Shown here one piece after another: positions 37,023 to 49,500 of a stretch of DNA of 64,000 nucleotides. Each line of letters opens with the position of its first letter. Positions within the stretch are counted from its first letter, which is position 1. Below the pieces are notes generated by a model. It worked only from the letters and a program-made list of their open reading frames with translations. It was not told the origin of the DNA and ran no database searches. A program made the translations under genes and the position numbers. Source of the DNA: Pomacea canaliculata (lineage: Eukaryota; Mollusca; Gastropoda; Architaenioglossa; Ampullariidae); NCBI RefSeq assembly GCF_003073045.1, contig NC_037590.1, positions 44,432,296 to 44,496,295 on the forward strand, written 5' to 3'.

Positions 37023-38595
37023 CTGGATAGTGACTTTAGATACTTGTAAGTTTAAAGTGGTGCATCGATAATAAATGCAGTGACTATAATAAGACGGATG
37101 TTGTGCTTCTTTTATGGCATTATTGTTGCTGGACTGCTGTTGTACATAGGCTTGCTCGCTATATCAAAAAAATCTCAGCATACCGGTGCTTGTACTATCT
37201 TCTTGCCTTCTTGGACATCTTAATCTACATGTTGGCAAAAACATCTGGAATCCTCACCTGAGTTTGTAGGTCGCCTCATTCTTCGGTATCATGTTATTTC
37301 ATGCAATGAGTGTACTTTTCTTTATTGTTATTAATTTAATAGCTACTTTAGAATTAAAATAAGTCGTTTGCGTGCTTACAAAACCTTAATCAGTAATGTT
37401 TAGAACAATAGCAGCACTGTCTTTTCTGAGCGTTACATAAAACATAACATTTTAATTACGATTTTAGGGCTCCTTGGTACGCACCCCCCCCCCCCCCTTC
37501 TTCTTCCTTTGCACTCTCAGATTACCACGTTATAAGAACAGCGTTGTGTCTTTCGAGCCAGTCCAGATGCTGTCACCAAGGTATATTGTCATTTTCTTTT
37601 TGGGAGTAACTCAGATCTTAGATGCCAAATAGATAAACTTACAAGAACTATATTATAGGTGATATTTCCTTGAAGAAGTTTGTTTTACGTTTTACATCAT
37701 GGTTGTCTATATAACTCTTGCTTTATTTTTTTTTTCAGATCATTTTGTCACACGATTATTGCGAGACAAGAGTGTGACCATCAATGATTTGGTCTATGTA
37801 GTAGACTCCTGCAGTAAGTACCATGATTCAAGTTATATATATTATATATTCTGACCAAGTCATACATGTATAAAAACAAACTGCAGGCTTGATTTCTATA
37901 TCTTGCTCGTAGCATCACAAAGTTTTGACCATGTGTTACAGGTAAAGTGTGAGCTGTTTACATCCACAACAAACATGGCAAACTATGCCACAGTGTGGGC
38001 ATCTAATAAACTAACTTAAAGCAGCGAAGAGGAGAGCTGGGCGTGTCAGCTCTGGTTTGCATTCCACCGTGCAGTCTGAGCTCGTTGAGTATGAAGAGGT
38101 CATGCCAGTAGCAAGATTTTCTAGAGATACTTGTCTTCATTCTCTGCATTTTACATATTAGCTGAATTTCTTCTGTGTGTAATCTTTAGGTCTTACGCTC
38201 TCATTTTGTCCCTTTGACCTCGATGATGTTTTGACATTGAAAGTGAGGTATCATCCTGTCTATGAGACAATATTTTAAAGTATTTTCTAGGCGTGTTTAC
38301 TTTGTTGTTCTTTAGGGACATTTTTGTGTGAACTTGCTTTAAAAAGGGGCGTTGTATCATGAGTCTATTCCAGTTTTGTTTTAGTATGTATTTTGCCAAT
38401 TCAGACTGTTTCCTCCATATATTGAAAGAGTGTTTAGTCTCTTGGTTGCCATCTACTGCAAGGGGTTGGTTAAGATGGTCATTGGCTTCAATAAAAGCTG
38501 GGAATAAGCATAGCCTTAATGCTGACTAAGATTACTATGCTGGCATATGTAGCTTGCACTCTTTGCAGTTGCAACTTAGGTTTTTGTGCTTGTGG

Positions 38596-38630
38596 AGCAA
38601 TGAAGTACAACTTTATTCATCCCAGAGAGT
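38596..38630 (-). mobile_element. LINE-like 3' tail remnant
   Basis: On the minus strand CTCTGGGATGAATAAAGTTG then TAC resembles a typical LINE 3' end. It is short and lies within the DHX9-like region. Confidence 0.3.
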
Positions 38631-39414
38631 GTCAGTTACAGCGGATAGGGATGCAGCTATGAATAACAACAATAATATGTTATGACAAGAGAGCTTCGTA
38701 AATCTCAGAGTCACACTCATTGTGCAAGTGTGCTCACCATTCTAAGTAAGATTTCCTGATGTTAAATTATACAAGAGAAAAATAAATGAAGATAGTGAAA
38801 AAATAGTTTTTTAAAAAACCCAGAAAATCAGCATTAGACAGCATTTTAACAATAGTCAAGAGACCATAACATAGCAATTGATTAGAAATAATAATAACTA
38901 GAAATGATAGTTTTTAAGATTACAAAAAGGATACATTTTTTTTAAAAAAAGTTTATGTTTGGAAGATTCGTGAGAGAGATAATAACTGGGCAAAACTTTA
39001 GGCTGTTGCAGAATTCTGTTGGAAAATCTTGAGATGCAGCGATTGACACCTTTCAGGCTTGACCAGCACACAACACCAAAATCTTCGGCCCACTCCCCTT
39101 CATGAACTGGCCTGGCCATCAAACTGCTTCACTTGGGCCCCATTCCCCAGTTCCTGAACAAAGCAGTAGAGCCACCACAACCAATTGATGCAGTCGCGGG
39201 AGGCTGAAGCCACCTTGAAAGGTTCATCTTTGATCCATCTAATTACCTCAGTCCATGTTCTGAAGACTTAGCATTTTTCATTACAGATCACTCTTAACTA
39301 AGATGTGCATGTTCTTAAATATTTTCTTAAGTTTTTATGGTTCTCAAAGAAAAACTTTTTTGCTTAATGTGTAATCTGTTGTTTGCACACTAAATCTGTT
39401 TTATATGGCTGATA

Positions 39415-39500
39415 GCTATGCATGCCCTGGACAGTAATTGATGAGCTGACACCTCTGGCCGATCCCTGGCTCGCTTTGCCCATTGAGCCACATCTGGGAA
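39415..39500 (-). mobile_element. tRNA-like SINE head
   Basis: On the minus strand GTGGCTCAATGGGCAAAGCG is a good A box, followed by a degenerate B-box region. It lies in an intron of the DHX9-like pseudogene. It is not a functional tRNA: no acceptor stem closes. Confidence 0.45.
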
Positions 39501-42500
39501 GATGATCATCTATGGATGCATCTTCTAGTAAGCAAGTCTTGGAAACTGTTATTAGCAATGTGCAGTGTATATGTATGATAGGTGAACTTATTCTGTAACA
39601 TACATGGTTGCTGCTCTTAGACATCTTCTTGTCACCATAAATTGAGATAAAAAAGACAGCCATCTAAACTAAAGCCATATAGTTGCGCTTGTATAGTCTT
39701 TCAGCAGGCCTCCAGCTAAAAATCTTCAAGAATCTTATAGATTGTGTTTCTCATTGCCGCGGTAGAGCTGCAGCAACAAATCTGACCACATTGATAAACC
39801 ATTTTAAAGTGGATGTAGATTTCAGCCACTATGTTCAGTTGGTGGAAACTCCCATTTAATGCTTACTGTGCATGCACGTGCATTTTACTGATAATACAAA
39901 GGTTACTCACTGAATATTAGAGTCTAGTTGAACATTTCAACCCACAAATGTTTAATGCCATTGGGAAGATCAGATTTTCTTTTAGAAAGTTGTTTTTCTT
40001 TCTTATATTTAGCATTTCTGATTTATCTGTTTTGACAGCATGTTTTTATGAACAGGGTTTAGGAACGGTATCAGAATCTTCATCTCCCTAGTATTTAAAC
40101 AGTTGCAGTGGTATTGCATGTAAATTCTATGTTGGGAAGAGAAGATGAGTAAAAAGAAATGATGGCAGCATTGGAGACTTTCGTGGTACACCCAGTCCTT
40201 ATGTTGCAGCATGGGGGATGCTATGTGCACAATAGCAGCAAGCACTACATTTCAGGTAGCCATTTGTCCCGCCAAATTGATCGCAGGCGTTTAGGTTGGG
40301 TGCACAAATCTTTGGCAGGGTCACGGCACAGTGACCACGCTGCCCTGCTCAATGCTTTCCAGCTATGGGAAAAAAAGCCAGGTCAGTGTCTGAAAAACAT
40401 GCCTTAAAACTATAGCGAAGCACATGATTCTGCTTGTGCAAGTGTGCAAAATACTCACTCACTTGAAGAATCTGATAACTGTTATGAAAAATACATGTTA
40501 CATTTCTCGATGCTCAACCAAAAAAAAAAAAAATTCCTTGCGCTGTCAGCTAGGTTTTTGGAGAGCAAATAGTGCCCATTTCCTTTTTTCATGATGAGCT
40601 TATAATCTGTCATTAAGAGATTTCTTTGCAGATGTAATGGCGGCGAAGAAAGAGAGATCGCACTTTTGTGATCAGAAATCACCTTAACATGCAGATTCTT
40701 CGCATGACTTGTGAGGCCGAGGTTTGGGTTTTTCTCACAGTAGTAATATTTTTAAGGGGATGTTTTTTCATGATGGACCACATGTTATACACCTAGAACA
40801 CAGACTTTTACACAATTTGATATATTATCCGATTTTAGAGAAATTTTTTTTTTCTATTTTCTTGAGAATAAATTATGAGCACGAATGCTGTTAGTTAATT
40901 TTTCTTCTTTCTAGGCGTACATTTATTTTGATCTGTGTTTAGAATGGTCTGCTGTGCGAAACTGTTATATATTTGTAGCAGAGATTGCATTCTAGTAATC
41001 AAAAAGGACACCAGCTCCATTTGCAGAAATGGGCTTTTCTCACATTGCATGCATACAAATATTTACACACATATGTGATGACATGTGTTCAGATAGATGT
41101 ATACACACACACATGTGATGTGGACACATAACATGCTTCCCTACTTGCCTAGAATGGACATTTGGAAAGTTTGCTGTTTGTTTAGAACCAGTTGCGAGAC
41201 ATACTGGTGAACACAGGCGTTCCCAGAAGTGTGCCTATTGCCACAGTCATTTGACTTCAATGGTCCAGAACAATAACCTGGATGTGGTTGGTATATATTA
41301 TATATTTTTTTAATACAGAAGATCTAGTGCTGGTGCATAAGACTCCTGCATTCTTTAAAGAAAGAAACTTGCTCTCTTCTGAACTTTCACTCAACGAAAA
41401 AAAAATATATATATGTTAGATAGTCCCATGACCTTACTGTTGGGGAATGAGGTCAGAAGATCGCATTTACATTCTTTGCCAACTTTCTTGTGAGGGTGGT
41501 GCAGTCCAAAATGGCCGGTGCTTTGTTCTTGTAAAATAATGGCCTTCAATATATGAGATTATCTTAAAAGATTGAATTTTGGAGGCACTGCAAATTTCTG
41601 CCTTGTTAAGTTTCTTCAAGTTGCTATTACAGTATATCTAACAGCTATCGTTATAATTTTACCAATGATTTACATATAATTTACAATTCCCAAACCCTTG
41701 TTCTGTCTCACCAGTCCCCTCCTACCATAACTGTATTTGCCAGAATCTTTTATCTCAGAGTATTTTAACAAGAGAAAATCTGTTTTTCCCAATCCATTTT
41801 GTTCCCCAAATGTTATGTAACGGATGACAGCTGTCCTTTTTTTCAAAACCTTTGAAGATAACTGGTGGCTTGTTGATGTCAGGCCATCACCCTGCTGTGT
41901 ATGGGGCTGTACCCCAACGTGTGCTTCCACCAGGAGAAACACAAAGTTTTGACACAGGAAAGCCATGCTCTTATACACAAGTCCTCTGTCAACTGTTCCA
42001 GCTTTGAGATTCTCTTCCCATCTCCCTTCTTCATCTTTGGAGAAAAGGTATGAATACACCTGTTGTTTATGTCATTATTACTCGTGTCTGCTTGTCACTT
42101 TCTTTTTTTAATCAGTAGCTTTTGAATAAATACTAGAAGGAACTATTTGTCGTGAATGGTTGAATACAATTAGGTCATGCATAAATTACAGTTCCAGTGT
42201 GTTGTCATGGCAAAGAGGTTTTGGCATATAGGTCTTGTAGAATCTGTTTTCAAATGCAAATAAATGCAGCCATATATTCAACTGGGAGTCTCTCCTGATG
42301 TGTGCTTAGTGTTAACGGTATGATGATGCTATATTTCACATAGGATGCATAGTGGAGTGATATTCAAGATGACAAGTGGTCAAGTAGTTATAGGTGAGGA
42401 TGCATTCCTATCTAAATGCATGATGACACATGATTACAGACAACAATGTACAGATCAGAATGTCGTTTCATATCATGATTACACACAACATTGTTACAGA

Positions 42501-42844
42501 TCAGAACCACCGTGCTGTATCAGCCAAGCAGATGACAATGGTGTCACCTCTCCAACTTTTACTGTTTGCCCACGATCAGTATCATGGCAGGAGTCGATGG
42601 TGCGTGCTTGACAACTGGTCAGTATGTAAATGGTCAATGTAGCACTTATTATGGCATTTGGCTCATATTATTGTCATGAAGTCTGGTACTGTGCTGGCAT
42701 ATTTTGACTAATGCCACTTTTTTTTAACCTTTTACTACCAGTATTTAACACAGAAAAGTTAATACTTTGGTAAACATGCTGACGAATGCTAATTCATACA
42801 AATTAATAGTTAACTCAGAACCAATAGTATTGTAGCTACATGTC

Positions 42845-43000
42845 GGTGGTGCAACTGTTCTCATCTGTCAATGATACAGCGAGGACTTTAGGTTTAGATC
42901 TCATCTTGGGCATACTGTTCTTTCTCTGCAAGTGCCATCTGCCTTACAGGATTGGCTGCTTGATATAGCCTTAGTTGCTGGCTCATCATAAAATAACAAT
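42845..43000 (+). mobile_element. tRNA-derived SINE, family B, copy 1
   Basis: gtggtgcaactgttctcatc, then a B-box-like GGTTTAGATCTC, then actgttctttctctgcaagt and ccttacaggattggctgctt. The same blocks occur in order, reverse-complemented, at 51010-51235. It is inserted in an intron of the DHX9-like pseudogene. Confidence 0.65.
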
Positions 43001-43872
43001 TCCTGCCTCAATGACCACCCCGTTGTCTATCCTGCCTGCCCATGCAACGCTAATTATTGGGTGGTCTGGAAAAACATAAAGACCTGGTAAAATTCCGTCA
43101 GAAGACCATTGATTTTGTTTGAAGCTATGGTTTTGGATTTGGGTACCCTCATCAATTACAAAGCCAGAAGTTTTATTGATAAAGTTTAGATGGAAGACTT
43201 CGCCTTCTTCTATTCATTATTCACTAGGATGTACTTTATCACTAGTTTTAGATGTGGAAAACTGGCTGATAATTGAATTTTTTGCTGCTTTAAAAAAATA
43301 TGGTTTTTGAAAATGTAGAAGGTAGAATGTCATTCCAACATTGAATGTCTTTGCTCTGTGGATTTTTAGGATCAACCTACAGCTGGATTCAGAGGTGGCT
43401 GCAAAAGTTGTGGCTTTCGCGGCCAGCTCTTGAGGCTCTAATGATCCGGGCCACCAAAAATCCTTCAGGGGATAGGTCATCTAGACCCACAGGAAGAGAG
43501 CCTCGTGTCAGTCCTTCAAGCACTTTCTCAACCATTGCTGCTGGACAACATGAGCTGCCAATTGAGGGGTGAGGATCGGGAATGCAAAGATCTACAGCAG
43601 TGAGACTAAGAGTGTGTTTGGGCGTGTGCTTGTGCACTTCCACCTCTTTACCCAAGTGACACTTTTTTTCTTGATAGGTAACTGTATTTTGATGCTTTTC
43701 CAAACTTGTTACAGGCAAGCTGGAAACTACCATGGTCGTCCAGCAAAGATTTCAAGGATGGACTTTGATGGCAGTTTTCAAAGCCGGGGAGGCCATGGCT
43801 TGGGTAGGAGCTCAAGGGGGCGGAAGAGGAGGCTATGGTGGCCAAAGCAGTGGCAGGAGGCTTCTTCAGCAG

Positions 43873-44014
43873 CGGAAGAGGTCATTCTTTTGGAGTTGGC
43901 AGAGGAAGTTCCTTCAGCGGCGGAAGAGGTAATTCTTTTGGAGTTGGCAGAGGAAGTTCCTTCAGCGGCGGAAGAGGTCATTCTTTTGGAGTAGGCAGAG
44001 GAAGTTCCTTCAGG
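43873..44014 (+). repeat. 48-bp tandem repeat encoding an RGG box
   Basis: Three units start at 43873, 43921 and 43969 with cggaagaggt-attctt and end ggaagttccttcag. Each encodes GRG-SFGVGRGSSFSG, the Gly/Arg RNA-binding tail of DHX9. The exact 48-base period keeps frame and reflects slippage. Confidence 0.9.
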
Positions 44015-44091
44015 GATTACAGAGGTGGTTTGATGGCAAGAGGAGAAGCTTTGGGCGAGGAAGAGGATATGGCGGACGTGGTGGCTACTAA

Positions 44092-46140
44092 CCTCTTTGG
44101 GTTTCCTGTGTGATTGCATCGCAGCTGGTTTTAGATAACTTTTATTTTCATTTGCGACTGCACTCACACGACAGCATTTGGCATTCCTAAAATCTCTGAT
44201 AACATTTATTTTCCGAAAACATGAGCATGTTGATTTCCGTCACCTTTTTTTTTTTTATTTTTATTTCGGTGTTCTGCATAAAATGTACATTGGTGCTTGT
44301 GGGAAATGTATATTGGTTTGATCTGCAGGAAGAGAGTAAAGCAAATATGATTGATTTACAAGACTTAAGTCTGTAAAAAAGATTGTCAAGTATGACAAGC
44401 CTTAGATGTTCGTCTCTCTCATCTATAGTAAAAACGTTTTTTAACTATAGCTCAGTTGCATCAATACACCTATATCTAAGAGTTAAATTTGATTGTAAAA
44501 TACTTTTGTTACCTGCATTAAAAAAAAAAAAACCTCCACTTTGACATGCATTTATAGCATTTACATTTTAAGTCAAAGCTAGTAAGTTGTCCCAGCTGTA
44601 CAAACTTGTGATATCTTTATCATTTTAAGAGATTTTATAGGACTATGAACCAGGCAAGAATTACGGCATAAAAATCTGACACCTCTCCAACTTAAAAAAA
44701 AGCTTAGAGCAGAACAGCCAAGAAAAAGAAGCATTTGAGCTGCCAATAGCGTAGTCAAAAGAATTTGGAAAACATCAAATTAAGCAGTTATTAATATAGT
44801 TAAAACTCCCTATTAAGATTCTCTAAAATTCTCTAAAAAGTAAAATTGGCCCAGGCTAAATGAATACCTGAGCAGTAACACCTTTTTCATATTTTATATG
44901 CATATTTAACAACATATTTAACATCCAAACAAAAGAGCGATAAACTTTTTAAAATTCGATTAAGAGAAAATTGTGTTCTGCATCATTGTGTGATTTGTTC
45001 TGAGTATGTGTAAAGTGGTCATTTTTATTTAGTAAGATGGAGGCTGAAACTGTTTTGAACACATGCTGTTATTTGGTGAAATATATGACATTAACAGTTA
45101 CTTTCATGTGATACTGATTTGTCTTTTTGTGCCTGGATTGATTTGAATTTCAGTGCTGGGATATTTAGTCATTATATGGTTGTGGCAGGGTCAATTCAAC
45201 TCAGGCAGGTGGTGGATATGACTGGAGTTATATAGTTTGCTTGTTTATTGGGATCGGTCATTGTGAACCAGTACTAATTTTATGTGATTTCAGCAGAATA
45301 ATGTAATATCAGGCAAGCAGTCAGCCGGAGGTAGTTATTTACAAAATATTTTTTCAACAAGCTACTTCTGCAAAAAAATTTTAATAGAGCACAAACTGCT
45401 GCTTGTTGTTGTTGGGAGGTATAGTCATAATAGATTGCAATTAGATATACAGCAAAATACATCCATGAAATATTTTGGGGTTGGAACGAAGAGGGGTTTG
45501 TAATATAAAAAAAAAGGTCTTAATAAGGAAGTTTTATTGGACAAGGAAAAGTCAGGGTAATATTGCACTAGGTTTTTTCTGAAAGAGGTTTTAAATTTAA
45601 AACGGAAAACAGTGTCTCTGCTTCATGGAGAGAGAGAGAGGTAGCAGGACCAAACGAGAAAGAGCTACAGCTGAACCTCTCCAGGCTCATCATCTATCAT
45701 TTATAGTTGAACATAACGACAGCAAACAATATGTCATGCGTAAATATAACTTACTAGTCTCCAGATTTAGCTTCTGAAGGTGACAAAGACTGTATTTTCC
45801 ATATACTGCTAGCAAATGTAAGGATCTGTATAATGAGAAAATTAATTTTTTTTTTTTTTTACAATGTTTATCCCACCACTTGGTATTTCAAATGGGTTAC
45901 ATCATTTATTGGGAAACATTCAACTAAATCATTTCTAGAACGCTATTTTCAAACTACAATTGTTCCATAAGCACAATACAATATATCTTTATTGTCTATG
46001 TCTGGTTGCAACAGAGATAGAAATTTTCCTTTGTTGCTGAGAAAAATAAACTGAAGAGATTACTCAGGCAGTTATACTCATGCTTAACCCCCTCATATGA
46101 CACAATTGTCAGATACACTTCCTCTTACTCTCTTACACAC
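44092..46140. other. Gene-free AT-rich stretch downstream of the DHX9-like copy
   Basis: No coding evidence. It carries A- and T-runs and a short (GA)n at about 45630-45641. Confidence 0.5.
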
Positions 46141-46149
46141 ACACATTCA

Positions 46150-46440
46150 GACTATGTCATCATCATCATCATCAGCATCATCATTCCTTGCTACTCCTCG
46201 ATGAGCATAGGGCCGCAACAACACCTCGCCAGCGGACCCGGTTTTGGCCCCTTCAGTTAGGCCCATGTGGTTCTGGCAGCCTTTGCCTCGCTCTCTACTG
46301 ATCTTCTCCAAGTCTGTTTTGGCCTCACAACTTTCCTCTTCCCCTGCGGGTTCCAGTCAAGTGCCTGCCTGGCAATGGTGTCAGCTGGTTTCCAGCCCCA
46401 CTTGCGCTTTTTGATGTCTTGACTAGGAAATCTATGTACA
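46150..46440 (-). mobile_element. LINE 3' end, reverse-transcriptase C-terminal tail
   Basis: On the minus strand it encodes SQDIKKRKWGWKP, ARQALDWNPQGKRK and RPKQTWRRSVESEAKAA, then the tail CCTATGCTCATCGAGGAG followed by an (ATG)n microsatellite (46157-46183 on the plus strand). It is the same family as 51826-52300 and 26335-26500. The 5' region, including the RT catalytic core, is missing, which is the usual 5' truncation. Confidence 0.8.
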
Positions 46441-47920
46441 TTATTGAGAATAGATTACACAAAATCTTATGCAGGACACCATGACAATGACTGGTTGAAT
46501 TAAAAAAGTGTTACGAAGCTGCAAAAATTTAAATAAAACATATGCTCAATATTTTTATGTGGGCTAATTGCAAAAAACACATTGAGGAAATGACAATATG
46601 ACCATTGCAATAAAATCTGCCCATCATAGTGAAATTAGAATATCACTAGAGCGGCAACATTGTTAGCCTGAGAAAATGTGTCAGACGGTTGTACATTTTC
46701 CCTTGTATCTGTGCACAGATACATGGTTAAGAGACCAGTGCATTATGTAGATGTAAGTGCTAGAGGCGGGTTTGCAGGGATTGTTTCAGACTTCCTATGG
46801 TTTGGTGGTGCTGGATAGAATAGCGCAGTAGAAGATTAGGTCCCACTGCACCAGACGATCCCCGAGCAAGACCAGCTTCCCTGCCATGACAGTGAACAGG
46901 ATTTGGAAGATTCCTGCAGCCAACAGATATGTAACTATTTTTAGATGCAAATATGTTCACTAAAGAAGACCTATTCATGCCCTGCTGTAACTATAATAAA
47001 TTAGCAAACTGCATGGAGAAAGATAAATCTAAGAGTTGCATCCAAACGCCTCACCCTTCAATTCATCCTTTCCCCTCCCCTCTTCCTCCCCCCTTCAAAA
47101 AAAAAAATCATCCTACCATCATAAAAATAATCATATAAAAATGGCATCGTTCACCAGACAAAACACTTACTGTAATAGTGATAGGTGTGGAGCAACACAC
47201 AATGATGGGTGAAGTATTGGGCCCGTGCCTTACAGTACATTCCATCGTGACTGTGTGGCCAGGTTGTTATGCCTGGGGTTGGCTGGTGACAACTGGTGAC
47301 ATCTAAATTATCTACCTTGGCAGGAATAGGCCTGAGTGTGGAGAAAAATAAGGAAAAGGAAATGTTTCCTTCAGTAAAATTAGTTTTAGTCAGGGTAGAA
47401 ATGCATACTAACTGCATCATCAGAGTGAATTAAATGACATACTGTGTAAAAGATAAACAGTCGAACCACAAATTTGATGAGTAAATGACTATCAAGGTAA
47501 AGAACATAAAATGGAACAAAGATAAAAAAAAAAAAGCCAATGACACTAAGCCACACTCAATGGTCAAAATGTACAGTGAAAAAAAAAGACAACGTGAATG
47601 GAAGCTTTTGTTATTTTCCTAAAATATACCAAACTAGTTAACCATAACAGCTGGAAAAGAAACACAGGACAGTTATAACAACCTTTAAGAGAGCCAGGTT
47701 TTCTGGGTAAAACCTAGGTGGCATGGAGGGACTAATGTCATGCCATCAAGATTTTGTGACAAAAAAACCCCAACAACAAAACAATAAGGAAACACAATAA
47801 AGGGGTAGGTATAACATGCTCATCGGTCATGAATCCAGTTGCAACCAGTGATAGCAGTTCTAGTGCATATCAGGTCTTTTGATCAGGGACTCACGCACTT
47901 TGTTCCCGCTCTTCCAACAG
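46441..47920. other. Unassigned non-coding stretch
   Basis: A minus-strand ORF at 46760-46978 and one at 47151-47420 have no recognised family. A-runs occur at about 47098-47107 and 47526-47536. No gene is supported. Confidence 0.4.
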
Positions 47921-47979
47921 GTGAGATATGTCTGACGATAGATTGAGTGCACCCGCCTTCTTAGCTGTTTTGCTTATGG

Positions 47980-49000
47980 GGTACATATCCAACAGTAAGG
48001 TCGTTCAGAGGCTTGGCAATTTGCGCGAACTGGGGAACCTAGCGCCTATAAAATCCTGCAAACCCCAAGAACGCCTTTACATCGCGAACTGTTTTGGGGA
48101 CAGGCCAACTGGTCAGAGCCTCGATCTTTTCAGGGTCTGGCCTAATGCCTTCTGCGGAGATGAGGTATCCTATAGGTGTCTAACCTCAGTGGTGGCGAAA
48201 ATACATTTATCGGGGTCAAGTTTCAGTTTAAAACTACGCAACCTCTCCAGAGCTCTAATTGTTCTATCTTCTAGCTGCTGGAGGTTAGTGGCATGTACTA
48301 AAATATCATCAAGAAAAATTATTAGCTCTGCCAAGCAACAGTCACTCAAGCAACAGTCCATCAAACGATGAAAGGTCATGGGGGCGTCGACAAGGCCAAA
48401 TGGCAACCTCTGAAACTCATAGTCCAAACGGGGTGTGAATGCAGAAACCTTCTTTGCTCGCTCGGACAGAGGTACCTGGTAGTATGCCTTTGACAAATCT
48501 AGGCTAGTGAAAACCTTAGCCCCACTCAATGTTAAAAACAGTTGTTCAATCTTTGGCAATGCATAACCGTCTCTCACTGTCCGCGCGTTCACTCTTCTGT
48601 AATCCACACACATGCGCAGTGCCCCATTCTTCTTCCTCACTAGCACAATCGGAGAAGCGAAGGAGATAGTCGACGGCTTGATGATGCGAGCATCTATCAA
48701 CTGTTGCACATGCTGTCTGACCTCCTCCAGGTCCTGTGGCGGTATAGGCCTCGGTCTTTCTCTAATCGATGATCGAGCTGGAGTCAGTTCGATGTCATAC
48801 ACAACATCTGTCATGTTCAAGTCAAACTCTTTTTCATTAAAAACATCAGTAAATGTCAACAACTTCTTTGTGAATCTGTCTTTTCATGTTTGATCGACTT
48901 TGGCCCCGAAACGAAATCTACCCGACAGTTCAGGAACACTGTTCCTCCCTTCTTCCCCGTGGTTGGCATTACAGTGAGTCCTGCCAGCGTCTTGTATGTC
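47980..49000 (-). mobile_element. Ty3-type (Metaviridae) LTR retrotransposon fossil, pol fragment
   Basis: The minus strand holds a reverse-transcriptase stretch (best part 48170-48862) with family hallmarks VDYRRVN, LDLSKAYYQVPL and the FLDDILV catalytic motif, running on toward the RT/RNase H connection. No flanking LTR, integrase or complete Gag was recognised, so this is a partial copy. It is broken, with a few interruptions, and looks old to intermediate in age. Confidence 0.85.
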
Positions 49001-49480
49001 ACAGTTCAAATCCTGTAATACACTAAAAAATAAATGTCTCAATGTCTGACCACACCGTGAAATGTGTTGTCCAACAGCCAAACTGTCTTTGGGATTTAAT
49101 TATTGTTGTTACACTAATTGTCTTAAAGGGCGACAACTTGCGATAAGACGCGATGGACTTTGACATCGTCTGAACACTTGATGAGAAGTTTGTGTAACAG
49201 GTACACTGGTATAGTATTAGCTGTTTGATAAATAAAGAGAGATTTGTGTTCTACTAGCTATAACTTAGCAGCAACTTTACAGTCTCTATAGGTCTCATTC
49301 TTCTTGTTATGTTTTTTTCTCCGTTTCGTGCTCGTAGAACTCTTGATCGGGGCCTTGCATTTAGATATTTTTTTCGTGTGTTTTAATGGACTGCTCGGAA
49401 ATCTTTTCATTATAGACCATCCATGTGTGTGTGTGTGAGAGAGAGAGAGAGCAGTTTTCAGCTGCTATACCAATTCAAAT
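49001..49480. other. Short intergenic stretch with (GT)n(GA)n microsatellite
   Basis: A (GT)n run followed by (GA)n lies at 49424-49451. A possible splice acceptor (ctctag) lies four bases before the hydrolase ATG, so a non-coding first exon may be in this stretch. Confidence 0.5.
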
Positions 49481-49500
49481 TCAAGATCTCCTCTAGGTCT

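Larger units (their letters stand above)
37739..44091 (+). pseudogene. DHX9: DHX9-like (RNA helicase A) pseudogene, C-terminal half, introns retained
   Basis: Exon-like blocks in DHX9 order lie at about 37739-37813 (IILS, VTINDLVYVVDSC), 37942-38110 (NMANYATVWAS), 39075-39200 (TPLHELALAIKLLHLG, VEPP), 40200-40382 (GDAMCTIAAST, LGWVHKSLAGSRHSDHAALL), 40633-40725 (FCDQK, LNMQILRMTCEAEV), 41180-41290 (QLRDILVNTGVP, NNLDVV), 41880-42048 ([26 protein letters not shown]), 42500-42600 (AVSAKQMTMVSPLQLLLFA), 43370-43570 and 43713-44091, an RGG tail ending GRGRGYGGRGGY. DHX9 unwinds RNA and RNA:DNA hybrids in the nucleus. At least seven blocks need a frame change inside the exon. The N-terminal dsRNA-binding domains and first helicase half are absent. 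Splice-site remnants (for example GEK|gt) show it is a duplicated, not retroposed, copy. The neighbouring genes are clean, so sequencing error alone is unlikely. Confidence 0.82.
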
